Program-made: the position numbers and the translations under genes
Shown: piece after piece, positions 16,836-23,824 of the stretch
How the letters are laid out: the number at the start of each line of letters is the position of its first letter
Numbering within the stretch: position 1 is the first letter of the stretch
The notes under the pieces: generated by a model
What the model was told of the DNA's origin: nothing
Database searches by the model: none
Seen by the model: only the letters and a program-made list of their open reading frames with translations
DNA from: Planctomycetota bacterium
GTDB lineage: Bacteria; Planctomycetota; Phycisphaerae; WQYP01
Reading direction: 5' to 3'
DNA length: 25,650 nt
Assembly: GCA_023489375.1 (NCBI GenBank)
Contig: JAMDCX010000036.1
Coordinates: 1-25,650, forward strand

Positions 16836-16888
16836 AAGCCGGAGTTTAGGCCCTAAAATTACATTTTCGGGCCTAAACTCCGGTTTTA
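16836..16888 (+). terminator. Very long hairpin terminator after the secretin gene
   Basis: CCGGAGTTTAGGCCC (16839-16853) pairs perfectly with GGGCCTAAACTCCGG (16869-16883). Inside, after one mismatch, AAAAT pairs with ATTTT around a 3-nt loop. Outside, A residues on the left face TTTT on the right (16884-16887). It ends the pil-like cluster ~50 nt past the stop codon. The short T-run is shared with the stem, so it could act in both directions. Confidence 0.85.
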
Positions 16889-17014
16889 ATCGGATGTTTC
16901 AACAGCCTTTTGAAGTATCTCATGTATTTACAATGACTTATGTTGTTTTTCGCATTTGCGTGTAGCCACTAATTTTATGGAAATATTGTATTTTGCCCTT
17001 GCATTTAATTTTAT

Positions 17015-17428
17015 TTGTGTTATATTGTGGTCACGAAGTATGTCGATGAATGTCATTCCGGTAAATACGTTCGCTATCTCCTTCGCGATTCCTATCGCCA
17101 GGACGGCAAGGTCAAGCACCGTACCATCGCTGATTTGTCCAGTTACTCTTCGTCTAAGATACAAGCCATCCAAATCGTACAGGAAATAGCCCGGCGGTGG
17201 CAGGACATGGATGCCACAGTGCCGGAAGGGATAGAGGAACTCAAAACGCTCTGCACCATGGAATTACGGATTCAAGGGCATCCGAAGTGTAATTGCATCC
17301 CGCAGCCGCGGGCCTCGGTAGAAAGGTTTTTAGAAAAGGCGAAAGTCGCCTTACCGGCAGCGCTTCCACATCGAGGCGTAAAAGTAGCCACGAGAAAGAA
17401 GCTGCCGACAAGACGCAAAACCCGTTGA
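17015..17428 (+). pseudogene. Internally deleted IS1634-like transposase
   Basis: This 137-codon frame starts at a TTG (GTG at about 17027 is also possible). The first ~60 residues (GKYVRYLLRDSYRQDGKVKH then RTIADLS) look like the N-terminus of IS1634-family transposases. The last ~65 residues (ASVERFLEKAKVALPAALP then HRGVKVATRKKLPTRRK) look like their C-terminal tail. The ~400-residue catalytic middle is absent, so this is a joined remnant and cannot transpose. No terminal inverted repeats could be defined by eye. Recognition is from family memory. The upstream AT-rich stretch (about 16950-17030) may be part of the old element. Confidence 0.5.
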
Positions 17429-17731
17429 TTTTACAGTGCAATATTGCTATGCGAAGCACCGGATTTTACTGGAACATCCGATGTAAATGTCGAGAATCCG
17501 ATAAATATAGCATATTTTCCTATGTATTAACGTGGCTTCGGGATAAGAAATGATGATGTGCAGGGATTTCCGGCGATTTTGCCAGTTGCCTCACCAATTG
17601 TCAGGAATCCCTTGTATTTCCAAAACCCGATACTCAAATTTAATAAACTAAAACCGTAATACCTTATGAAACTCAAATTTACGATTTGTCTTATTCCGAA
17701 CTCGGGTAAAATTGCGACCACTGCCAGTTCT
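17429..17731. other. Intergenic AT-rich region, no gene seen
   Basis: This ~300-bp stretch lies between the transposase remnant and the HAF/PEP-CTERM pseudogene. Stop codons occur in all frames and no hairpin with a T-run was found. It may contain the right end of the old insertion sequence, but no inverted repeat matched the left side. Confidence 0.4.
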
Positions 17732-18923
17732 TTAGTCACGGCACAATCGACGTTTCGTCAGCAAAATCGCACCGAGCGCCAGCATCATAACGCTTAAGGC
17801 CGCTGGCTCGGGGGTTGTGACCGGGGTAAGCAGATAAGCGGTACGATTGTTCGAAGCGCCAATGTAGTCGGCAATTATCTGGCCGGCATCGTTGATTCCA
17901 TAAACGCTACCAAACGTGTAACCAGTAAGGGTACTGAGATCGGTCATCACGCCGTTGTCGTACACGAAAAGGTCGGTGTTTCCATTGCTGGTCTGGCTCC
18001 ATCCGACCACATCCCCACTGTTGTTGACATCCATCGCTGCGCTGTTCAGCCCACCCAAGGTTGGCAGTTCCTGTAACCCTGCGGACGATCATATTGCGGC
18101 ATGGTAGGTATATGTGGTCGCGCCGCCGACGGTGTTGCCAGTGACGAGATAGCCGACCGCTTCGCCAGCCTTATTTATTTCCTCGCCTGCGCTTCCGTCC
18201 CCCGTCGGAGTTGTCAATGGCAGCATTCCGCTGCTGGCGGTCCAGATAAAAGCGGTGTTGTTACTGCCTCCCACCACTTGGCCGTTATCATTTATTCCGC
18301 CGGCCCAACTGGTGGTTCCTCCCGGCAGAAATCCGAGATCTTGTGTCGAGCCGGAAGCACCGTTCGTTACATCAGGCTGCCACAGAAAAGCTTCAGATGA
18401 AGCGGCACTGCCGGTCACCCCCACCACTTGGCCGCTGCTATTCATTCCGTATACCCATGTGCCTGCGGCGACCGGGATGTTCAAATTTACCAGGCTTCCG
18501 GTCACGCCGTTGTTCTGTGAGGGGGTCCATAAAAAAGTCTTATATCCCGCAGAGGTTCCCTCTACGCCAGCGACCTGCCCCAGTCCGTTGATCGCCAGCC
18601 CCTGGCCTACGTACGATGAAGAACTATAGCCTGGGTCCAAGCTATACATCGTTCCGGTGGTGCCATTCGGAGTGGTGGGTTTCCATAGAAATGGCTGGTT
18701 ATACCCGCCGGTACCATTGCTGGGATTGATCGCCGTCGTGGACTCGCCAACAACTTCGCCTTGGTTGTTAATTCCAAACGCTTCTGTAATCGATCCGCCC
18801 AGACTGCCCAGATCGGTGACGGTATAGGCCACGCCCGCAGTCGCCACTTGCGCCGCAAATATGAACCGGCATAGAACTGACGCCGATGGCCATGGCAACC
18901 AGATTCGTTCGCAATTTTTTCAT
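17732..18923 (-). pseudogene. HAF-repeat PEP-CTERM protein, broken by a frameshift and an in-frame TGA
   Basis: The intact ancestor would be a ~395-aa exported protein. GAGGAGAGG (18928-18936) precedes the ATG at 18923, which encodes MKKLRTNLVAMAIGVSSM, a signal peptide start. The rest of the protein lies in the +1 frame (RFIFAAQVATAGVAYTVTDL), so about one extra base near 18868-18872 breaks the gene. HAF repeats follow: GINNQGEVVGES, AINGLGQVAGVEG, GMNSSGQVVGVTG, GINDNGQVVGGS, INKAGEAVGY, VNNSGDVVGWS. At 18089-18091 an in-frame TGA falls between HAAI and SSAGLQELPTLGG, where the repeat normally has Trp (HAFLW). The end carries TPEPAALSVMMLALGAI and a KRR tail, the PEP-CTERM sorting signal, so an exosortase should exist elsewhere. 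The in-frame TGA plus the frameshift indicate decay, unless they are sequencing errors. Confidence 0.85.
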
Positions 18924-19683
18924 CGGACCTCTCCTCAAATCAAAATCTTATAAATTCCGAGATAAATTTACTATAAATCGGATCTGCATGGATGTCAATG
19001 TGATTGGTCTGGTGTCCCAGAAACAGGCCGTGGCAATAAATCCGGGCGGCTCCTGGCAGTGCGGGCTTCCAACACCAATCATTCCATAAGCGACGGCATT
19101 TATACCGTTGATTCTGTCGGCTGCCCGGAAAATCTCGACGGCCAGGAACTGTAAGTGTCCGTTAGAGACACCACATTGTGGGCTGATTTCATTTGAGGGT
19201 TTAGGATATTGAGATTAGGCTCCAAAAATCGCGATATTATTGGAACCCCTAAGTTTCTGCCTCTGGGGTGAGCAAATATTATGCATTGCGCGATGGTGGA
19301 TAAATGCAGGGGACCTGATGTATTTAGTCCTTGGCTTGGCCATGCATGTTCCTGGGCAAATAGCGTCCGATATCGGCTACGGCTCCCACAGCTTTATCTC
19401 AGGTGTCGGGCGGCCGTTTATGACTCCACTTGTAGGTATAGACTTCGCACACATGGGCATTCATCCATCCAATTCCATCTGGGGTTAGCTGCCCCCTGCA
19501 GGCCGGCAGGCGGCTTCAAGTAAAGTTAATTCGTCCTGCGGGCTCATCGCTGGCATAGTAGCCGTGAGCTTTATAACACAAGATCGAAAAGGTGCTACAA
19601 CTGCAATGTCGAAAGGTTGTGGACCATTTGAGGAAGTGGTTTAATAAAAGAATATGTTGAGCCAGCTAGGGAGTATTTCAAGC
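18924..19683. other. ~760-bp region with a decayed small ORF, otherwise nothing clear
   Basis: The ribosome binding site of the HAF pseudogene occupies 18928-18936. Otherwise only the small frameshifted minus-strand frame at 19399-19547 shows coding character. The plus-strand frame at 19240-19488 is hydrophobic but has no ribosome binding site or family resemblance. Confidence 0.4.
19399..19547 (-). pseudogene. Possible small decayed gene (about 49 codons, 1-nt deletion)
   Basis: From ATG at 19547 the frame reads MSPQDELTLLEAACRPAGG and then meets a stop. Adding one G to a run of five G (minus strand, near 19490) lets it continue as QLTPDGIGWMNAHVCEVYTY and end KWSHKRPPDT at a TGA. The corrected length is exactly 50 codons including the stop. 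The composition is protein-like on both sides of the break. I do not recognise the family. It could be chance. Confidence 0.25.
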
Positions 19684-20541
19684 ATGTTAAGCAGGAAAAC
19701 CACAGTAATGAATGCCAAGATTAAACCTGTCGGTACTAACAGAAATACATGGACTGACTGGCAGACCCCTATTGATATTTGTCAGGAACGCATCCCGCCA
19801 AGTCCGGGTGTTTATCAGCTTGCAGCTTTCGTAGACAACCCTATCTACCCCCAACCCAATAAGGAACGTGAAGCCAAGGCGGCATGCAAGGATAGCTACG
19901 AAGCATTTAACGGGATCGTGTACACCGGTAAAGCTGTGTGCCTACAGGAAAGATTCGGGCTGTTGGTGCAAAGTTGGCAACCCAACGTATCATCAGGCCG
20001 TCATGGTTCACGAAAATCATATAACTGTAATTACAGGGGCTGCCAGCAAAAATTTACTCCATGTCAGGTAAAGTGCCGTTGGAAACAGATTGGATCGATC
20101 AACTGGCTGGAACAACGTGAAACTCTTAAACGTGTTCGAAACAACCAAGGCTCTTTGGCAGATCACTTGAAGGCTATTTGGGGCCAATGCGGTAAACCAG
20201 AAAAGGCGTCAAACCCTCCAAGACGCAACAACATGTATGATACAGTGTGGGCGACTTTTAGCGAAGAGTCCAAACTATTAAAGAAATTCCATAAGATTTT
20301 CGGCTGTCTACCACTTCTCAACAGACGTTCGGGGGAATCACTCGGCGAGCGAAATGGTGAGTGGCTGGTCCAATGGGTAGAGGCGGAAGAATCCGCGATG
20401 GAAAGCATTCCTAGCGATGATGGCATACGTTTTCGCGCGTTCGAAAATTGGCGTGACCGCGGTTGTCCCAGCAACGACGATTGGGTAGATTGGTTCGCTG
20501 CCGAACTCGCACTATGGGAACGAGTTATTCTCGAAGAATGA
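19684..20541 (+). CDS. GIY-YIG nuclease-like protein with Cys cluster and DUF2934-like tail
   Basis: With the ATG at 19684 (GGGAG 10 nt upstream) this is 285 aa; ATGs at 19654 and 19708 are alternatives. PPSPGVYQL (39-46) and IVYTGKAVCLQERF (78-91) give the GIY and YIG halves with the catalytic-type Arg90, close to the YIGKA...KR pattern of UvrC-type domains; the 34-residue spacing between halves is longer than usual. WLEQRE (141-146) offers a candidate metal-binding Glu. Between them C115, C120, C127 and C131 (C-x4-C-x6-C-x3-C) could bind zinc. The end, RAFENWRDRGCP...WFAAELAL (251-277), resembles the DUF2934 motif. No signal peptide is seen. It could be a defence or mobile-element nuclease; the target is unknown. 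It stands alone at the left edge of the accessory region. Confidence 0.65.
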   Translation: MLSRKTTVMNAKIKPVGTNRNTWTDWQTPIDICQERIPPSPGVYQLAAFVDNPIYPQPNKEREAKAACKDSYEAFNGIVYTGKAVCLQERFGLLVQSWQPNVSSGRHGSRKSYNCNYRGCQQKFTPCQVKCRWKQIGSINWLEQRETLKRVRNNQGSLADHLKAIWGQCGKPEKASNPPRRNNMYDTVWATFSEESKLLKKFHKIFGCLPLLNRRSGESLGERNGEWLVQWVEAEESAMESIPSDDGIRFRAFENWRDRGCPSNDDWVDWFAAELALWERVILEE

Positions 20542-20644
20542 TAGAACCATCGAAAGTTGCCTTTCGCATACGCGGAGCCTGTAAGCTGGTGCGTCCACTG
20601 GACAAAACTACCAGCAGCAATGTCTGCCGCAGATTTCATCTTTT

Positions 20645-20696
20645 AAGCCATCCGGATTTAGGCGGAATCATAGCTATGGCAGGTTTTTGCACCGGC
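20645..20696 (+). repeat. 52-bp direct repeat, copy 1
   Basis: It begins AAGCCATCCGGATTTAGGCG and ends CACCGGC. It is about 80% identical by eye to the last 52 bases of the window (25599-25650) in the same orientation, with no gap. It lies about 25-70 nt upstream of the first recombinase remnant. Confidence 0.7.
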
Positions 20697-20953
20697 GTAT
20701 TTTGTGCCGGCGCGGGTGCAGCCGGTGGAATGATGCCGGAATTGCCCCATCCCGAAAGCGCGACGGCGAATGGGCAGAATTCCCGAACTGGAACGTTCAC
20801 CAGATCCGGCACGCCTGGGCGACGCGTGTGCGGGCGTTACACGGCCTTGAAGCCGCCCAGGCGACGCTGGGGCACGCCAGTCTTGATGCCACGCAGATAT
20901 ACGCGGAAAAGTCGGCCCATCTGGCCATTGAAATCGCACGGAAAATGGGGTGA
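20687..20953 (+). pseudogene. Tyrosine recombinase C-terminal fragment, copy 1
   Basis: Recombinase similarity begins near 20720 (DAGIAPSRKRDGEW) and runs to TGA at 20951-20953. The second catalytic box is complete: HQIRHAWATRVR (H-x-x-R), LGHASLDATQIYAEK with the LGH and the nucleophile Tyr. The N-terminal DNA-binding part and the first catalytic Arg are missing and the frame start has no ribosome binding site, so this is a remnant. The segment 20765-20953 is repeated almost exactly at 22638-22826, in the same orientation, on the far side of the HEPN gene. Confidence 0.85.
20765..20953 (+). repeat. 189-bp direct repeat (recombinase 3' end), copy 1
   Basis: This matches 22638-22826 over 189 nt without gaps, with about 8 differences (roughly 95% identity). 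A block of more than 100 nt from ACGCGTGTGCGGG to CTGGCCAT is identical. The identity stops at the shared TGA stop codon; sequences after it are unrelated. Confidence 0.93.
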
Positions 20954-21117
20954 TATTTGGTAATCTATTTTTTGAGCCAATGTGCAAGGCAATTACCCAA
21001 TCTTCCATTGCGGCTTCGGCAGGGGATGATTTTGTTGTGGGAACCGACACAACTTAGGAAGTTAGCCTCTTCAAGAATTCTTTCGACCTCGGTGATAATG
21101 ATAAAAAAATGCCTCGG

Positions 21118-22491
21118 TTAACGATCTGGCGGTGGGCAAGGAAAGACTGCCGATGGAAATCCCGTTTGAGCATAATTGATATATTGCCCCTGATATCCCA
21201 TGAATTGTAATAATATTTTGTTCAGCAAGTTTTGGATACGAGCATGATGGTTAACATGCGTCTGGAGCTCTACCTGGTTATTACTCGTTATCACCCGACC
21301 GTGAGCGGAAGGATTCCGAATATCACTCCAAGCATCAATGTCATCTTGAGTTACCCCGAGAATCTTATGATCGCACCAGTGCCTAAAAATCTCCTTTACA
21401 CTGAGAGTTCCAAATATTGACTTAAGACCATTCAGACGAATAAGAAACTGCTCCGAGAAGCCATCCGGCTTCATCTCTAACCACTGGCTAAAAGCCGAGA
21501 GATCACTTGGAAGAATCTGCGGCTGATCAGGACCAAGCTGCTTCGCGGCCATACGTATGAGTCCTTCAAGACAGAGACTACTCATCGCAAGCCGGGTTGT
21601 ATAGATATTATCAACCGTATCCCAACATAAAAGTAGGTATTGGGCTACACTTTTACCCAAATCGGTTAAAAAGAAATTGATGGCAAGTCCTAAAAGTTTC
21701 TCAACATTTTTCAAATAGTCCAATCCTGTACCACCTATAGGCCCGAATAAAGCATTCTTTGAGAATTCATTCTGACGAGCATCAAGTCTGCGAATTTCAT
21801 GGTTTCCATTGATGTGTTCGTAACCACGGATAATGCAACGACGGCCAAGAATAAAGCCGAAGGCTGTCGCCACAGCGGTGCAGCTAGCAAACTCATCCAT
21901 TACCTGTTTTTGATTTGGCGGAATTATTCGTACCTCGAACCACTCATCAGACCGTCGCCGAGCCGCAACACGGCCGATATTGCATTCAGTACTGAGCCAA
22001 TCAAGGCTAACTGACTCTGTGCCAAAAACATCATTCTCAACTTGCGTTTTGGTATGTTTAGTCCATCCGGGCATAGCTGGACCCATGAGTATGCGGAATC
22101 TCTGCCATGGTGACCCAGTTGTATTGCGTTGAAGCGTTAGGCTTGCCGTGCTTATATCCCAATTGACATAGGATATGCCCATATGCGTGTGGTGGCCAGA
22201 GCGAGGAATCGTGGCGGTTTCAATTTCCCAATTATCCGCCGTTTTACCGGAAATATGCAGGTACACGGAATGACTAATCAATGTGCCGGGAACAACTGTC
22301 CTGTTAAATACCAGCGGATCAATTTGATTCTCGCTATAAGTCGTCGCTTGGATGCGAATCTCCGAATTAGCATTCCAACTGATTCCCCCGCTCCCATTGA
22401 GCGTACCAATTTCGCCGCTAGAAACAGTAAGTGTAGGAACTCTAACCTCATAAGTGCCACGCTGCAGGACGTCAATCCAATCTTCAACCAT
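21118..22491 (-). CDS. HEPN-domain protein, ApeA-like, probable RNase of a defence or toxin system
   Basis: This is a 457-aa cytoplasmic protein without signal peptide or membrane segment. The first ~230 residues are rich in predicted beta strands and have no motif I know. The C-terminal ~200 residues are helical and contain WSDIRNPSAHGR; R392-N-P-S-A-H397 is the R-x4-H (RNxxxH) motif that forms the HEPN RNase active site, preceded by helices typical of the fold. A beta-rich N-terminus with a C-terminal HEPN domain is the layout of ApeA-type anti-phage proteins, but I cannot confirm the N-terminal family. No partner antitoxin gene adjoins it. It reads opposite to the two recombinase fragments that flank it. 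AT content is higher than in the pil-like cluster. The ATG at 22491 has no strong ribosome binding site. Confidence 0.6.
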   Translation of the reverse strand: MVEDWIDVLQRGTYEVRVPTLTVSSGEIGTLNGSGGISWNANSEIRIQATTYSENQIDPLVFNRTVVPGTLISHSVYLHISGKTADNWEIETATIPRSGHHTHMGISYVNWDISTASLTLQRNTTGSPWQRFRILMGPAMPGWTKHTKTQVENDVFGTESVSLDWLSTECNIGRVAARRRSDEWFEVRIIPPNQKQVMDEFASCTAVATAFGFILGRRCIIRGYEHINGNHEIRRLDARQNEFSKNALFGPIGGTGLDYLKNVEKLLGLAINFFLTDLGKSVAQYLLLCWDTVDNIYTTRLAMSSLCLEGLIRMAAKQLGPDQPQILPSDLSAFSQWLEMKPDGFSEQFLIRLNGLKSIFGTLSVKEIFRHWCDHKILGVTQDDIDAWSDIRNPSAHGRVITSNNQVELQTHVNHHARIQNLLNKILLQFMGYQGQYINYAQTGFPSAVFPCPPPDR

Positions 22492-22562
22492 GATGCACCA
22501 TCAAATAGGCCTGACTATGCGAGTCCGCAATTAATAGTACCTATTTAACCATATTGGCCTAA

Positions 22563-22826
22563 CCCGGCAAGGCCTGGACCACACACGCCATCGCGCGCAG
22601 CATCCGCTGTGCCTGCGAACGCATACGGCGGCGCGGCGGCGAATGGGTGGAATTCCCGAACTGGAACGTCCACCAGATCCGGCACGCCTGGGCAACGCGT
22701 GTGCGGGCGTTACACGGCCTTGAAGCCGCCCAGGCGACGCTGGGGCACGCCAGTCTTGATGCCACGCAGATATACGCGGAAAAGTCGGCCCATCTGGCCA
22801 TAAAAATTGCGCGGAAAATGGGGTGA
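22563..22826 (+). pseudogene. Tyrosine recombinase C-terminal fragment, copy 2
   Basis: A stop codon (TAA 22560-22562) precedes an 87-codon frame, PGKAWTTHAIARSIRCACER and onward, that keeps more upstream recombinase sequence than copy 1. The second box (HQIRHAWATRVR, LGHASLDATQIYAEK) is intact. Compared with copy 1, residues AGIAPS are missing before the RGGEW junction. There is no start codon or ribosome binding site and no first catalytic Arg, so it is inactive. It ends 42 nt before the end of the restriction endonuclease gene. Confidence 0.88.
22638..22826 (+). repeat. 189-bp direct repeat (recombinase 3' end), copy 2
   Basis: This is the counterpart of 20765-20953, 1873 bp downstream and in the same orientation. 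The pair encloses only the HEPN gene; homologous recombination between them would remove it cleanly. Confidence 0.93.
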
Positions 22827-22868
22827 GGGAATTTTAACGCCGGCCGCAGCCGTAATCTGACCTGCCGC

Positions 22869-23822
22869 TTACAGATTGCAAAGCCAACTGGCAACTGATG
22901 CGATATGATCATCGCTTGTAAGATTCGCGGCGTTTTCCAACTCACCCCGCTCAAGCATTTCCCATATTTCCGCCGCCATCTTCGCCTCAATGGCAGCGCC
23001 GATGAAGAATGTGTTCGGCTTTAGTTTTTTCCTGGTGAAGGCTCTGTGAATTCGCTCCAAAGCGGTACGTGCTGTTTTCCAGTGTTCGTCCGCACCTGCC
23101 GGATCGATACCGCCCTTGAGTTCTCCCAGCGCGATATAGCATGTTGGCACGCGGATAATTTCAGGGCTTAATTGGTCAAAGGAAAAATTCAGCAATGTTA
23201 AATCGATGTTGTTTTTCACCAGGGGTACGTTGATATTGTACAATAGAGTCCTTGGGCCTCGTGTACCAAGCCACGAAAGACCACGAAGCGATAACTCCAC
23301 GTCCGAATTGTCAGTCGGCAAACCAACCCAATTTCCGGTATCCTTATGAAGCCAATGGCAACGCAGGCCGGACAACCTCAGGTAGGCCAGTAGTGCGCGC
23401 GTTAATTTCTTCTGCGCCATGAACCCACCGATATTCCGCATGGATCCGCCCAGCGTGTCGCCGCGTATCAGCAGGAAGCGAAAGACCAGCTCCTCGACAA
23501 ACCTGACACCGGCGGGTTCGAGAAAGTTTTTGATCAGGCCATCTATGGCCTCGCGTTTGTCGGATTCCCGCAAATATCCAGCGGCCTTGTCCGATATGCC
23601 TGCCGCGGTTAAAAGTCCTGCCTGAATATCGGCAATTTTCAGCAATTCAGCCGGTGCTTTGGCCTTCCTTGCGGCGGAACTCAGGGCTTGTGCTTCCGCG
23701 ATGTGCGGGGTTGCGCGACGGTTCTTTTCCAGTGCCAGTGCAACAAAGCCCGCTCGTACCGCCTCATAAGCGGTTTTAAGATCGCCGCTGGACTTGAGAT
23801 GCCGCAGATATGGCTTGAGCAT
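22869..23822 (-). CDS. Type II restriction endonuclease, AvaI/BsoBI family
   Basis: This 317-aa enzyme is close to the size of AvaI and BsoBI, which cut CYCGRG. The start at 23822 (MLKPYLRH) lies 2 nt after the methyltransferase stop, with GGAG about 12 nt upstream inside that gene. An upstream in-frame start at 23852 is unlikely. The catalytic set is visible: D207, then E234 and K236 in ALGELKGGIDPAGADEHWKT, and H247. BsoBI uses D212, E240, K242 and H253, and the E-to-H spacing of 13 is identical. The long helical N-terminal half is as expected. It is co-transcribed behind the methyltransferase, so protection would be made first. The specificity CYCGRG is inferred from family membership only. 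Confidence 0.88.
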   Translation of the reverse strand: MLKPYLRHLKSSGDLKTAYEAVRAGFVALALEKNRRATPHIAEAQALSSAARKAKAPAELLKIADIQAGLLTAAGISDKAAGYLRESDKREAIDGLIKNFLEPAGVRFVEELVFRFLLIRGDTLGGSMRNIGGFMAQKKLTRALLAYLRLSGLRCHWLHKDTGNWVGLPTDNSDVELSLRGLSWLGTRGPRTLLYNINVPLVKNNIDLTLLNFSFDQLSPEIIRVPTCYIALGELKGGIDPAGADEHWKTARTALERIHRAFTRKKLKPNTFFIGAAIEAKMAAEIWEMLERGELENAANLTSDDHIASVASWLCNL

Positions 23823-23824
23823 GG

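Noticed and set aside
18089..18091. TGA read as tryptophan (alternative genetic code) in the HAF protein
   Set aside because: Other clear genes in the window, such as the PilM fusion and the PilO- and PilP-position genes, end with TGA, and the HAF gene has a second independent lesion, so a nonsense mutation or error is simpler.
20687..22826. Integron with gene cassette
   Set aside because: The repeats are coding recombinase 3' ends, not attC-type imperfect palindromes, and no IntI-specific region or attI is visible.
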